Assembly (NCBI RefSeq): GCF_032393985.1
Contig: NZ_CP135918.1
Coordinates: 3,038,001-3,102,000, forward strand
Direction: 5' to 3'
Source of the DNA: Fischerella sp. JS2
GTDB lineage: Bacteria > Cyanobacteriota > Cyanobacteriia > Cyanobacteriales > Nostocaceae
DNA: 64,000 nt
Both the position numbers and the translations under genes were made by a program. The notes beneath the pieces are model-generated. The model was not told the DNA's origin and made no database searches. It saw nothing but the letters and a program-made list of their open reading frames with translations. Positions 18,734 to 28,573 of the stretch are shown here, in pieces (positions within the stretch are counted from its first letter, which is position 1; each line of letters opens with the position of its first letter).

Positions 18734-19462
18734 TTATACAACTTGAATTTCATCAAGTTGATTAATCACCACATCTGCACCTGCGACATTTTCTGGCTTA
18801 CCGATCCAAGTAATACCAACACAACCAGCTGCATTAGCGTTACGTGCCATTTGCATGTCACCCGCAGAATCTCCCACCATAAGTATTGCACCGGGTTCTA
18901 CTCCTAATTTTTCACAAGCTTGTAAAAGTAACACTGGATCTGGTTTACTTGGCCCTTCATCTACTCCCATTTCTAACTGGATATAATCATTTAGTTGGTG
19001 ATTTTCGACAAATTGTTGGACTTCAGCAGTTGTCGCTGCTGAGAGAATACCAAGTTTTAATCCTGCTTCTGATAAATACTTGAGGACTTCCAAGCTACCA
19101 ACAAATAAAGGTGAGGGAGTTTTACCAACGTATTTTTCTGCTTCTGCTAACGCTTGCTGTGCTAACTTCAATGATTCAAACCATCCCCGTCCAGTTTCGG
19201 CTATGTATGCGGCGGTGGCTACTTCTGTTTCTCGCCGACTCGCCACTGAAATCAAACCTGCTGGATCAAGAGTGTCACTGTTTACACCAAAGGCCATTAA
19301 CAATGGTTCCCCGATTCCGGGAAATTGTGCGTCTATAATCCTTGCTGCTTTTTGGGCAAGTGATCGCAAAAACACTTCTGAGTCTTCTAGAGTACCATTT
19401 TTATCAAATAAAATAGCTTGGATATTAGAGAATGTAAAGTTTTTACACTTAATAGTTACCAA
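18734..19462 (-). CDS. HAD-superfamily hydrolase with DxN motif
   Basis: The frame opens at 19552, but AGGAGGAG lies 6-8 bases before TTG at 19462, so that start is preferred (about 242 residues). Motif I is FDKNGTLED near residues 19-27: the nucleophile D20 is present, but the second acid, normally Asp (DxD), is Asn. Other motifs are normal: LSAATTAE (motif II), GPSKPDP (motif III Lys) and MVGDSAGDM (motif IV). The cap sequence resembles phosphoglycolate phosphatase-type proteins. Substrate unknown; Asn at the general-acid position may lower phosphatase activity. Confidence 0.8.
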   Translation of the reverse strand: MVTIKCKNFTFSNIQAILFDKNGTLEDSEVFLRSLAQKAARIIDAQFPGIGEPLLMAFGVNSDTLDPAGLISVASRRETEVATAAYIAETGRGWFESLKLAQQALAEAEKYVGKTPSPLFVGSLEVLKYLSEAGLKLGILSAATTAEVQQFVENHQLNDYIQLEMGVDEGPSKPDPVLLLQACEKLGVEPGAILMVGDSAGDMQMARNANAAGCVGITWIGKPENVAGADVVINQLDEIQVV

Positions 19463-19532
19463 AAGACTCCTCCTAATTTGTTGTTTGTTATTGGTTGTTT
19501 GTTGGTTGGCAAAAATACCTACTAACTGAAAC

Positions 19533-19559
19533 AAAAAAAGAGGGAAAATCAATCCCTCT
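19533..19559 (-). terminator. Rho-independent terminator of rpsA
   Basis: Minus-strand AGAGGGA, loop, TCCCTCT, then a run of T (A run on the plus strand at 19533-19539). It lies 60 bases past the rpsA stop and before the start of the HAD gene. Confidence 0.85.
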
Positions 19560-19618
19560 TTGCCCGATAACTTTTGATCTTTATAACATCGTTGCTAATA
19601 ACTACAACGAGAAATACA

Positions 19619-20635
19619 TTACTCTTCAATAGCAACTGGAATTTCTTCTTCTTCAATAGCGACTGGAACTTCTTCTTCAACAGCAGCTACAGGAACTTCA
19701 ACAGCTTCAGCAGGTGCAGCAACATTACCCTGCTGTTTAGCTAATAATTGTTCGCGATATTTAGCAGCCATTTCTTCGGCTTTATCGTAAACTAAATCGC
19801 GGTTCTTAATCATATCACCTGGTTCGGGTTCCAGCTGCTTTGTAGACAAAGATATCCGGCCCCGTTCAGCATCTAAGTCAATGATCATAACTTTCACTTC
19901 ATCATTGACATTGAATACGCTGTGAGGTGTATCAATGTGTTCGTGGGATATCTCAGAAATATGCAATAGACCACTGACGCCGCCAATATCAATAAAGGCA
20001 CCATAAGGCTTAATACCACGCACAGTACCGATTACTACCTCACCGACTTCGAGGCGGTTCATCTTACGCTCAACTAAAGCACGGCGGTGAGATAATACCA
20101 AGCGGTTACGTTCTTCGTCTACCTCTAAAAACTTCAGTGGCAGTTCTTCGCCTACTAAATCTTCTTTGGGCTTGCGAGTGCTAATATGAGAACCAGGAAT
20201 AAACCCACGTAATCCTTCGATTCTCACTAAAGCTCCACCACGGTTGGTAGCAAATACACCAGAACGAACAGTAGCATCTTCTGCTTGCAACTGCCGCACT
20301 CGCTCCCAGGCTCGCATATACTCTATACGACGAATAGAAAGAGTTAATTGTCCCTCTTCATTTTCATCGCTTAGTATGTAAAATTCCCGTGTTTCGTTTG
20401 ATTGTAAAACTTCTTCCGGGCTGTCTACCCGGTTAATAGACATTTCTTGTATCGGTATATATGCTGCGGTTTTAGCACCTATGTCAATCAGAGCGCCGCG
20501 TGGCTCTATACTGAAAACCGTACCGGGTACAATATCACCAGGGCTAAAATGATAATCGTATTTGTCCAGTAAAGCTGCGAATTCTTCGTGAGTAAACCCA
20601 ATCTCGGTAATAGCGGTTGATTTCTGATTGACCAT
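19619..20635 (-). CDS. rpsA: 30S ribosomal protein S1
   Basis: The start is placed at ATG 20635 (MVNQKSTAITEIGFTHEEF), preceded by CAGGAAAC; the frame extends upstream to 20707 without family similarity. The 338-residue protein has three S1 (OB-fold) RNA-binding domains at about 28-98, 115-180 and 195-265, for example GDIVPGTVFSIEPRGALIDIG and GTVRGIKPYGAFIDIG. This is the three-domain cyanobacterial/chloroplast form. The tail is acidic, with about three repeats of the type VPVA(I/A)EEEE. It binds mRNA on the 30S subunit. Confidence 0.95.
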   Translation of the reverse strand: MVNQKSTAITEIGFTHEEFAALLDKYDYHFSPGDIVPGTVFSIEPRGALIDIGAKTAAYIPIQEMSINRVDSPEEVLQSNETREFYILSDENEEGQLTLSIRRIEYMRAWERVRQLQAEDATVRSGVFATNRGGALVRIEGLRGFIPGSHISTRKPKEDLVGEELPLKFLEVDEERNRLVLSHRRALVERKMNRLEVGEVVIGTVRGIKPYGAFIDIGGVSGLLHISEISHEHIDTPHSVFNVNDEVKVMIIDLDAERGRISLSTKQLEPEPGDMIKNRDLVYDKAEEMAAKYREQLLAKQQGNVAAPAEAVEVPVAAVEEEVPVAIEEEEIPVAIEE

Positions 20636-20708
20636 GCTGATTGTTTCCTGGTTTTTAGTCTCCGTAATCGTTTTGCCACAAGCGCGATGTATGTGCAAGC
20701 GTGACACA

Positions 20709-21031
20709 GGATGTCTACACCTACATCCCTAATCATCCTAGCGCAGAAAAGCTGACTTAGCGCACATTAGTTCACAGATAGTAGATTGTATCAGATATTA
20801 AATGTTTTTTATGAAAAAGTTGGGAAGGGACAAAACAATTAAAAATTAAAAATTAAAAATTAGAAATTGGGAAGGGGGACAAGACAAGGGTGCGGAGGTT
20901 TCCCTCCATACTCTACCTTGAAGCTGGGCAAAGCACGTCTTCAAAGCTTTTCAAGACGGATTTGAGATTAAAATCCAAAAATTTTTCCCCTTTCCCTGTT
21001 AAGAGTTCCCTATTTTCAAGATAGTTCTAAT
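20709..21031. other. Intergenic region upstream of rpsA
   Basis: No gene. It contains a short AATTAAAA tandem run (about 20840-20862) and GC-richer stretches that look like degenerate dispersed repeats. The rpsA promoter is expected in its left part, but none was assigned. Confidence 0.4.
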
Positions 21032-21070
21032 AAATAACCGCCGCTACTGAATAGGTAACAGCGGTTATTT
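21032..21070 (-). terminator. Probable terminator after psbT
   Basis: AAATAACCGC (21032-21041) and GCGGTTATTT (21061-21070) form a perfect 10-bp stem. On the minus strand it is followed by ATTAGAAC rather than a pure T run, so the call is moderate. It lies 39 bases past the psbT stop. Confidence 0.6.
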
Positions 21071-21108
21071 GTTCTAAGGATCGATATCAAAAATTTGGCA
21101 ATAAAAAA

Positions 21109-21213
21109 TTAATCCTCTTTCTTTTCAATGCGAGGAGGTTCGCGGAATGCGATCGCAAAGAAAAGAGTTCCAATTGCCAAAGTCAAAATCAAGATATATG
21201 CCACGCTTTCCAT
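21109..21213 (-). CDS. psbT: Photosystem II protein T (PsbT)
   Basis: A 34-residue protein, [20 protein letters not shown] followed by [14 protein letters not shown]. This is the one-helix PsbT subunit, located at the dimer interface of photosystem II. It lies 209 bases downstream of psbB on the same strand, the usual psbB-psbT order. The frame contains a HIP1 site (GCGATCGC) in the middle. Confidence 0.93.
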   Translation of the reverse strand: MESVAYILILTLAIGTLFFAIAFREPPRIEKKED

Positions 21214-21422
21214 ATCACAAGCCCCTGCATATCTAGAAATTCGACATTCTCATGGCGCTATGCCTTTGAGATTCTTGCTTCACTGGGAGTCAATTGACTT
21301 TACCCTCTACAAGCAGCCACCGTGTGTCTCACGGCAGTAATTATAGTATACCAATCTCAGGATTGGGTATGGGGTAATAATTTAACTTACTTCCCAGTAC
21401 CCAATTCCTAGTCTCTCAAGCT

Positions 21423-22952
21423 TCAGACAGCTTCTTTCTTACGAGTGGACAAGTCACCCACTTTCGCAAACACACCAAATTCGACTTGTTCTTCCAAATC
21501 TGGGTCGATACCAGCAAATACGTCTCGGTAAATGGTTCTCGAACCATGCCAAATGTGACCGAAGAAGAACAATAGTGCAAAGCAGGCGTGTCCAAAGGTA
21601 AACCAACCTCTAGGACTGGTGCGGAATACACCATCAGAGTTTAAGGTTTCTCTGTCAAATTCAAATACTTCGCCACCTTGAGCTTTGCGGGCCCACTTCT
21701 TCACATCTGCGGGATCTGTAAAAGTTTGACCATTTAAGTTACCACCGTAGAAGGTTACTTTCACCCCAGTTTGCTCAAAGCTGTTTTGAGATTCTGCCCG
21801 ACGGAAGGGAATGTCAGCGCGGACAATACCATCTTTATCAGTCAGAATTACAGGGAAGGTTTCAAAGAAGTTGGGCAAACGACGTACTTCTAATTCCCGA
21901 CCTTCAGCATCTGTGAATACTGGATGACCATCCCAAGACTCAGCAATCCCATCACCCTTAACCATTGGGCCTGTACGGAATAAACCACCTTTAGCGGGGC
22001 TATTGCCGACATAGTCGTAGAATGCCAATTTTTCTGGGATTTGTGACCAGGCTTCTGAGAGATTATCACCAGAAGCAAGGCTTGCCTGTACACGGCGCTG
22101 AATCTCTTGCTTAAAGTAACTTTGATCCCACTGGTAACGGGTAGGGCCAAACAGTTCGATTGGAGTAGTGGCGCTACCGTACCACATGGTTCCAGCAACG
22201 ACAAAGGCAGCAAAGAATACAGCAGCAATACTACTGGAAAGTACAGTTTCAATGTTACCCATCCGCAGTGCTTTGTAGAGCCTTTCGGGTGGTCGTACTG
22301 ACAGGTGGAATAAACCAGCAATAATGCCTACGATTCCGGCGGCAATATGGTGAGCTACAACACCACCAGGATTATACGGGTTAAAGCCATCTGGCCCCCA
22401 TTCTGGTGCTACTGGGGCGATGTGACCAGTTAAGCCGTACGCGTCGGAAACCCACATTCCAGGTCCCCAAAGTCCGGTGAGGTGGAAAGCACCAAAACCG
22501 AAGCAAAGTAAACCAGACAAGAACAAGTGAATGCCAAACATTTTTGGCAAGTCAAGAGCAGGTTCACCTGTGCGGGGATCTTGAAACAGTTCTAAGTCCC
22601 AGTAAACCCAGTGCCAAACAGCAGCTAGGAACAATAGACCAGACAGAACAATATGAGCGGCGGCTACACCTTCAAATGACCAAAAACCAGGGTCGTAGTT
22701 GGCAGCACCAGTTACGTTCCAGCCACCCCAAGAGCCTACAACACCCAAGCGTGCCATGAACGGCAGCACAAACATACCTTGACGCCACATGGGGTTGAGA
22801 ACTGGGTCACTGGGGTCATAAATAGCCAGTTCGTATAGAGCCATTGAACCAGCCCAGCCGGCCACCAACGCTGTGTGCATCAAGTGTACAGAAATCAGTC
22901 GTCCTGGATCATTCAGAACGACTGTGTGTACTCGGTACCAAGGTAGTCCCAT
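21423..22952 (-). CDS. psbB: Photosystem II CP47 chlorophyll-binding protein
   Basis: A 509-residue protein starting [19 protein letters not shown], the invariant CP47 N-terminus. It has six transmembrane helices with paired histidines that ligate chlorophyll (for example [10 protein letters not shown] and [13 protein letters not shown]) and the large lumenal loop E between helices 5 and 6. It is the core antenna of photosystem II in the thylakoid membrane. ATG 22952 has AGGAGGAG upstream. It ends with the usual basic tail (LSTRKKEAV). Confidence 0.98.
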   Translation of the reverse strand: MGLPWYRVHTVVLNDPGRLISVHLMHTALVAGWAGSMALYELAIYDPSDPVLNPMWRQGMFVLPFMARLGVVGSWGGWNVTGAANYDPGFWSFEGVAAAHIVLSGLLFLAAVWHWVYWDLELFQDPRTGEPALDLPKMFGIHLFLSGLLCFGFGAFHLTGLWGPGMWVSDAYGLTGHIAPVAPEWGPDGFNPYNPGGVVAHHIAAGIVGIIAGLFHLSVRPPERLYKALRMGNIETVLSSSIAAVFFAAFVVAGTMWYGSATTPIELFGPTRYQWDQSYFKQEIQRRVQASLASGDNLSEAWSQIPEKLAFYDYVGNSPAKGGLFRTGPMVKGDGIAESWDGHPVFTDAEGRELEVRRLPNFFETFPVILTDKDGIVRADIPFRRAESQNSFEQTGVKVTFYGGNLNGQTFTDPADVKKWARKAQGGEVFEFDRETLNSDGVFRTSPRGWFTFGHACFALLFFFGHIWHGSRTIYRDVFAGIDPDLEEQVEFGVFAKVGDLSTRKKEAV

Positions 22953-23355
22953 CGACTACGCTCCTCCTCGATGAGTTTGTTTACAAAGCAATTTTTCTGT
23001 GTTTTTTTATTGCCAGAGCTTGAATTTTCCACAGCTTGGTCTTAAAAGTCAGACAGCGTGGTTGCTTAAGCAATGAACAACACTCGGGAGCGTTTGATCC
23101 CAAGGTCGCGATCGCTAAGCAAAAATGAGAATGTTTAAAAAAGTGTAACTATTGATGGAGCTGTTTGCAAGGGTATAAAGGCATTTAGGGTTAGTAACTG
23201 GTCAGTGAATAGTAGTTGTTTGTTGGTTGTTGATTGTTAGTTGTGATTTGTAACAAAAAGTTAACAACTAAAAAATTATAGATATTAAGCATAAAGGTTA
23301 AGGGCAAAAGGAAAATCCCTTTACCCTTTTACCTTTTCCCTTTCCCCCGAAATAA
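22953..23355. other. psbB upstream region
   Basis: About 400 bases between psbB and the next minus-strand gene. It includes the AGGAGGAG ribosome site next to psbB and low-complexity GTTG/GTTAGTTG repeats at about 23215-23250. It must contain the psbB promoter; I could not fix its position. Confidence 0.4.
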
Positions 23356-23736
23356 TTACTGCACCACTGATTCAAGACTTTGTAGCTGACATCTAGCTGA
23401 AGCAGTTTCTAAGCGCTCTATTACTTGCTCTGCGCTCATTAACCGCCTCAGTATAACTTGACCGATCACTTGACTTGATACACCTGTTTGCGGTGATGTA
23501 ATTGGCTTCACTTCTACAGTGATCACGGCATCTTCTACTTGGTAGAGCCACATGACTTCACCTTGTTCTAATAGACAAATATTCATACGTTGAATATCTG
23601 GCTGGCGTCGCCATGCAGTTATCTGCCAAAGTCCTTCCGATGCCCAAACTCTACCAACTGTCCATCCTTCAGATAAAAAGAAGTACTTCACACTTTTAGT
23701 CTCGCTGTTAGATTCTTCAAGATTAGTTGTTAGCAA
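23356..23736 (-). CDS. Conserved cyanobacterial protein, unknown
   Basis: A 126-residue soluble protein with no signal peptide. An acidic N-terminus is followed by VKYFFLSEGWTVGRVWASEG and a beta-rich core (LWQITAWRR, MNICLLEQGEVMWLYQVED, AVITVEVKP) ending in helices (MSAEQVIERLE). The composition is protein-like throughout and the frame is clean. I recognise no domain. It lies 404 bases upstream of psbB on the same strand. Confidence 0.6.
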   Translation of the reverse strand: MLTTNLEESNSETKSVKYFFLSEGWTVGRVWASEGLWQITAWRRQPDIQRMNICLLEQGEVMWLYQVEDAVITVEVKPITSPQTGVSSQVIGQVILRRLMSAEQVIERLETASARCQLQSLESVVQ

Positions 23737-24469
23737 TACCGTGAAAACCTCAGTTACTCATGTATAAATTGAGGTTTATACATTATAGCTATGGGAGCAA
23801 AAAAGAGTGGAAACTACAAAGAGGACACATAAATATGACATGGAGAGGAATAGAGTGTGGAGCAAGGAGTGAAGTTAATTAAGAGTTCCTACTCCCTCTG
23901 TGCCCCATTGCCTGTTACTTCCTCCTTAATAATTTCTACATTTGGAAGATGCACAATCAAGCTGTTCTACTAAAACCTAACAAACCTCTTCTTCTATCAA
24001 ATCTGAATTTGAGACTAGCTTTTGTTATTTTGTAATTTTAATTAAATTAAACATTCTTGTTTATTAAGAAATGTTAAATCATATGTTATTTTGATAATTT
24101 TGAAAAATTTAATCAAATTCAAAATAAAAGGTACACACATTAATTATGGATTGACTTTATTACTTAATCCCTGATCGCTATTTTCAAGCTAAATTTAAAT
24201 GTAATTTCTCATACATTAAGTATTTTTTTCTTTTAAAGCAATAGATTATTAATTAATCAATTTATTAATAAAAAATGAATTTATTAAGGGCGCATTACTG
24301 TGGGTCCCAACTATTGCCTTATGAGTTCGTCTGTATTACACAGTTCAGCGTGATTGTAGGTGATGATAATAGAGTTTCACATCTAAAAACCCAAACCATA
24401 AGATTATTTTGGAAGTTATGTAGTAAAATTACAAACCATTCATATCAAAAGTTCATATTATCCATAATT
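23737..24469. other. AT-rich intergenic region
   Basis: About 730 bases between divergent genes, very AT-rich between 24000 and 24270. The plus-strand frame from 24275 is open but is better read as leader for the gene starting at 24470. No hairpin or RNA gene recognised. Confidence 0.4.
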
Positions 24470-26098
24470 ATGAATTGGTCTTTTTTGTCTGCTAGACGAT
24501 GGTTGCAGCTTACACAAGTACTTACTGTTTGTCTGTGTTTATTTGTAGTTGTAAGTTGTAGTACTAATCCACAAACAACCACATTAGCATCTGGTAATGG
24601 TCGTATTACTGTTGGTACAACACTAAAACCGCGTACTCTCGATCCAGCTGATGCCTATGAATTGGCGTCACTATCATTGGTTTATAACATGAGCGATCGC
24701 CTCTACACTTATGAACCAGGAAGCACAGAAATAAAACCGCAGCTAGCAACCGCCTTTCCAAAAGTCAGCCAAGATGGTTTGACTTATACCATTCCCCTAC
24801 GCCAAGGAGTGGTGTTTCACGACGGAACTCCTTTTAACGCCGAAGCCATGGCCTTTACTATCCGCCGTTTTATCGAAAATAAGGGTAAACCTGCTTTCTT
24901 GCTGGGAGATGTGGTAGAGTCAGCCAAAGCTACAAGAGATTACGAATTAACAATAAAACTGAAAAAGCCATTTGCAGCATTTCCATCGTTGCTGGCGTTT
25001 GCTGGTGTTTGTCCCGTATCGCCAAAAGCTTATGAAATTGGTGAAGGAAAATTTACTCCAAATATTTTTATTGGTACTGGCCCTTACAAATTAGTAAAAT
25101 TTGGCCCTGACTCATTGCAATTTGATGTATTTGGCAAATATTGGGGAGAAAAACCATTAAATCAAGGTATTAACGTCCAAATTCTTAGCAGTGGAGTGAA
25201 TTTATATAACGCCTTTCGTAAAAAAGCTGTGGATGTAGCTGGCTTAAGTATGGACCCAGATCAAGTTCGTAGTTTGGAAGCAAGTGCAAAAAAAGGGTTT
25301 TGGCAAGCGATTCCGAATCAAGGTAATGTGGTCAGTTATCTAGCTATCAACCGTAATCAAAAGCCAGTGGATAATCCAGCAGTCAGAAGTGTGATCGCAG
25401 CAATGATTAACCGTCCGGTAATATACGAGCGAGTCTTGTATGGTCAAGCAGAAGCACTTTATAGTTTAATCCCCAAAGCATTCAATGATTATCAACCAGT
25501 TTTTAAAGAGCAATATGGTGATGGAAATATTCAAAAAGCCAAAGAATTGCTACTCAAAGCTGGCTTTTCCAAAGATAATCCAGCTAAAGTCGAAATTTGG
25601 TATCCTTCTGGTTCTCCAACTCGGAGTTTAGCAGCAATAGTCATCAAAGCTCTTGCAAAAAAAACAATGGATGGTATTCTCCAATTTGAAATAAATACTG
25701 TAGAGTCTACTACTGCTTTTAAAAATATTGCTAAGGGCTTATATCCAACATTTTTACTAGATTGGTATCCTGATTTTTTGGACGCAGATAATTATATTCA
25801 GCCATTTTTATCTTGTAATCAAGGTTCACCAGAAAAGGGATGTGAAGATGGGGGAAGTCAATCTCAAGGTTCTTTTTACTATAATCCCCAAATGAATCAA
25901 CTGATTGACAAACAACGTCAAGAGCAAAACCTTGAAGCACGCAAGCAAATATTTGCAGAAATCCAAAAGATTTTGGTACGAGATATCCCTTACATCCCCC
26001 TATGGCAAAGTAAAGATTATGTATTTGCTCAAACAGGTATGACTGGTGTACAACTAGACCCCACGCAAATTTTGATATATAAGAATCTCAAAAAATAA
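24470..26098 (+). CDS. ABC transporter substrate-binding lipoprotein, peptide/nickel (SBP family 5)
   Basis: The start is placed at ATG 24470 because the next 30 residues form a lipoprotein signal (MNWSFLSARRWLQLTQVLT, then LFVVVSC with the lipidated Cys at 30). The frame opens earlier, at 24275, with a polar, unlikely N-terminus. The mature protein has the family 5 pattern: TLKPRTLDPADAYE, YTIPLRQGVVFHDGTPFNAEA, GTGPYKLVKF and DIPYIPLWQSKD. It captures peptides or similar solutes in the periplasm for the permease at 26573-27598. Length (about 542 residues) is normal. Confidence 0.93.
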   Translation: MNWSFLSARRWLQLTQVLTVCLCLFVVVSCSTNPQTTTLASGNGRITVGTTLKPRTLDPADAYELASLSLVYNMSDRLYTYEPGSTEIKPQLATAFPKVSQDGLTYTIPLRQGVVFHDGTPFNAEAMAFTIRRFIENKGKPAFLLGDVVESAKATRDYELTIKLKKPFAAFPSLLAFAGVCPVSPKAYEIGEGKFTPNIFIGTGPYKLVKFGPDSLQFDVFGKYWGEKPLNQGINVQILSSGVNLYNAFRKKAVDVAGLSMDPDQVRSLEASAKKGFWQAIPNQGNVVSYLAINRNQKPVDNPAVRSVIAAMINRPVIYERVLYGQAEALYSLIPKAFNDYQPVFKEQYGDGNIQKAKELLLKAGFSKDNPAKVEIWYPSGSPTRSLAAIVIKALAKKTMDGILQFEINTVESTTAFKNIAKGLYPTFLLDWYPDFLDADNYIQPFLSCNQGSPEKGCEDGGSQSQGSFYYNPQMNQLIDKQRQEQNLEARKQIFAEIQKILVRDIPYIPLWQSKDYVFAQTGMTGVQLDPTQILIYKNLKK

Positions 26099-26102
26099 AA
26101 CA

Positions 26103-26126
26103 TTGGTAATTGGTAATTGGTAATTG
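26103..26126. repeat. Left inverted heptamer repeat flanking the four-helix-bundle gene
   Basis: Three to four copies of TGGTAAT in tandem, starting directly after the stop of the substrate-binding gene. The right-hand partner (26535-26564) has the reverse-complement type (ACCAATT/ACCTATT). The pair bounds the 26135-26504 gene. Confidence 0.65.
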
Positions 26127-26134
26127 AGGATGGT

Positions 26135-26504
26135 ATGGGGAGACCTAATTTTGAAGAGTTACAGGTTTATAAATTAGCAGAAAAGCTGGCTAATAAAATC
26201 TGGGAAATTGTTATAAAATGGAACGATTTTGCTAAAGATACTATTGGCAAGCAAATTGTGCGTGCTGTCGTATAGTATTGGAGCTAATATCGCAGAAGGT
26301 AGGGGTCGTTATAATTATCAAGACAATAAACGTTTTGTCAAAATGACCAGGGGTTCTATGAATGAAACAATTCACTGGATGAGACTAGCGTATGCTCGTA
26401 ACCTACTAAAAAGTGAACAAGTAGATATCATTAAACCAATTATTGATGAATTATCTCCTAAGCTAAATGCCTACTTAAATTCCATTGGTAATAGTGAGAA
26501 ATAA
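26135..26504 (+). pseudogene. Four-helix-bundle (IVP/avd-like) protein gene, frameshifted
   Basis: ATG 26135 reads MGRPNFEELQVYKLAEKLAN and continues to DTIGKQIVRAVV, then hits TAG at 26273-26275. The next frame continues as YSIGANIAEGRGRY, FVKMTRGSMNETIHWM and IIDELSPKLNAYL to 26504. Together they give the full family of about 120 residues, known as the 23S rRNA intervening-sequence protein or four-helix-bundle family. A one-base insertion (or two-base loss) near 26265-26272 splits it. It lies between two genes of one transport system and is flanked by inverted heptamer repeats, as expected for a small inserted element. Confidence 0.8.
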
Positions 26505-26534
26505 TAGGTGATATTTAATGTTTAATAAATAATA

Positions 26535-26564
26535 AAATTACCAATTACCCATTACCTATTACCA
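26535..26564. repeat. Right inverted heptamer repeat
   Basis: AAATTACCAATTACCCATTA followed by CCTATTACC: tandem heptamers of opposite sense to those at 26103-26126. It ends 8 bases before the permease start codon and so also forms that gene's leader. Confidence 0.6.
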
Positions 26565-26572
26565 AAATTATT

Positions 26573-27598
26573 ATGTCACGATCTAAAGCTTTAACATATT
26601 ACGTCACAGCCCGTTTATTGTTGGCTCCACTTCAGTTATTGACAATTATTACTATCGTATTTCTTTTACTAAGAGCAACACCTGGAGATCCTGTTGATGC
26701 AATCTTGGGTGCGCGGGCCCCAGAAAGCGCTAAGGAAGAAATGCGAAAACAGCTAGGTTTAAATTTACCTTTGTGGTTACAGTACTTTAAGTATATAGGC
26801 GACTTATTGCGCTTTGATATGGGCAAATCTATTTCTAGTCGCGGTCAGCAAGTCTGGGATATTATTTGGCAATATTTTCCAGCTACAGCAGAATTAGCAA
26901 TATATAGTATTGCGATCGCTTTGATTGTTGGGATTGTAGTTGGTGTAATTTCTGCTTCCCGTCCTGGTACAGCTTTGGATGTAGGAGGAAGATTATTTGG
27001 AATTATTACTTATGCACTGCCAATATTTTGGGCAGGAATGATATTACAATTAATTTTTGCTGTGCAGTTCGATCTATTACCTCTAGGAACACGCTACCCT
27101 GCAACTATTCCTGCACCAGATACTATTACTGGATTGTATAGCATAGATAGTCTTTTAAAAGGCAATTTCACGCAATTCTTCACTGCTGTGCAATATCTCA
27201 TTTTGCCTTGTTGTACCTTAGGAATTTTGCTCAGTGGTATTTTTGAACGTATTGTCCGTGTAAATTTAAAGCAAACGATGAAAGCAGATTATGTAGAAGC
27301 TGCAAGAGCTAGAGGTATTCCTGAGAATAAAATTTTATTTTCTCATGCTTTTAAAAATGCTTTGATCCCAGTTATTACTGTCTTGGGATTAACTTTTGCT
27401 TCCCTATTAGGTGGAGCAATTTTGACAGAAGTAACTTTTTCTTGGCCAGGTTTAGCAAATAGATTATATCAAGGAATTTCAGAGCGAGATTACCCTGTAG
27501 TCCAAGGAATCATGGTATTTTTTGGAGCAATTGTTGTGGGTGCAAGCATTTTAATTGACATTTTAAACGCCTACGTAGATCCACGAATTCGATATTAG
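26573..27598 (+). CDS. ABC transporter permease, DppB type
   Basis: A 341-residue permease starting MSRSKALTYYVTARLLLAPL, with six hydrophobic segments. The N-terminal TPGDP motif belongs to the DppB/OppB family, and the EAA cytoplasmic loop reads YVEAARARGIPENKILFSHA, which contacts the ATPase. It partners the substrate-binding protein at 24470-26098. DppC-type permease and ATPases are not in the window; in cyanobacteria these are often encoded elsewhere. Confidence 0.93.
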   Translation: MSRSKALTYYVTARLLLAPLQLLTIITIVFLLLRATPGDPVDAILGARAPESAKEEMRKQLGLNLPLWLQYFKYIGDLLRFDMGKSISSRGQQVWDIIWQYFPATAELAIYSIAIALIVGIVVGVISASRPGTALDVGGRLFGIITYALPIFWAGMILQLIFAVQFDLLPLGTRYPATIPAPDTITGLYSIDSLLKGNFTQFFTAVQYLILPCCTLGILLSGIFERIVRVNLKQTMKADYVEAARARGIPENKILFSHAFKNALIPVITVLGLTFASLLGGAILTEVTFSWPGLANRLYQGISERDYPVVQGIMVFFGAIVVGASILIDILNAYVDPRIRY

Positions 27599-27751
27599 TT
27601 TCTCTTTAATATTCTTGCAAATCTTTCTTTAACAACTCTAAAATCAGGTACGGATCTCCAGGCAATCGTACTCTGGAATAAGGGGAACTAGTCGTGAGAG
27701 TTTTTCAATACCATTTCCCTATGTTCCACGCCGTTCAGGTTTGACTTTTCG

Positions 27752-28243
27752 CTATTGCTTCCGCCGATAGTTCGCAGTCATAAACTTGTGCCACTGTCCG
27801 TCATCGCCTAATACATGTGATGTCAGCACTCGGTGATCGTCGCTTTTGAACTCAATCACGTCCTTGTACTTTGCCATCTTCCCCTCGGCTGTCATATCGG
27901 GGCCCTCGGCGTTGAGTGTCAACACCCTTTGCTCTGCATCCATTTCACCGTCGTATACCCAGAGGTAGGTCATCATCGACCCAATCCACGTACCCACGTA
28001 CCGCTTCTTCTGCGGATCGTAACCGAGGGTCATCATCGTTGTCGCACTGCCGCATCCAGGCATCTCACTTTGTCCTTCGGCTAGAACCCAGAGTTCCCCA
28101 AGCGATCGCACACTCTCGATTCCCCCAAACTTCTCAGGAGGGTTATCGGGCTCCATTGTCGCCTCTGTTTCGTATGTCCACTCGCCGACGAGCTTCTGTA
28201 GCCAATTGTGTTCGTTCTGCGGTTCAGTATTCATTAGAAACAC
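27752..28243 (-). CDS. DUF1579 domain protein
   Basis: A 163-residue soluble protein with the DUF1579 layout: NWLQKLVGEWTYETEATMEP at the start (a later Met start, MNTEPQ, is possible), a central TMMTLGYDPQKKRYVGTWIG, and the end FKSDDHRVLTSHVLG..WHKFMTANYRR. The fold is a lipocalin-like barrel of unknown function. The coding sequence is clearly GC-richer than its neighbours, with many GTC/ATC/CCC codons, suggesting acquisition from another source. Confidence 0.8.
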   Translation of the reverse strand: MFLMNTEPQNEHNWLQKLVGEWTYETEATMEPDNPPEKFGGIESVRSLGELWVLAEGQSEMPGCGSATTMMTLGYDPQKKRYVGTWIGSMMTYLWVYDGEMDAEQRVLTLNAEGPDMTAEGKMAKYKDVIEFKSDDHRVLTSHVLGDDGQWHKFMTANYRRKQ

Positions 28244-28573
28244 TAGCCTTTCTATCGACTGAATTTATTATAGTACCTATGTACTAGTAAGGCAAGTACA
28301 AACACAGCTCTGAAGAAAGACACTAGGTGGCGCTAGATTGAGCCACTCAATCAAAGCTAAGAGACTGAGCTTTTTTCTTGAGATTTTGAACAAAGCGTTA
28401 GAAAAAACGTGTGTTCGTAATAGCCTTGGGTATGTGTAGACCCAGTTGCGATACGGCAGTGTTTTTAACCCTAGCCATTTTTCTAGGGTGAATTCTCCCC
28501 ATTTTTCTGATGCTATCAGTGCTTACAAAAAGTCATGATCTGAGCATCCAGAAACTTTTGAAGGAGAAATTTT
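28244..28573. other. Regulatory-looking spacer before the HtrA-like gene
   Basis: About 330 bases. It contains AAAGCT..AGCTTTTTT near 28353-28377, a weak terminator-like hairpin, and CCCTAG..CTAGGG at about 28471-28490, a small stem about 85 bases before the next start. AAGGAG precedes the 28574 ATG. No gene seen. Confidence 0.4.
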
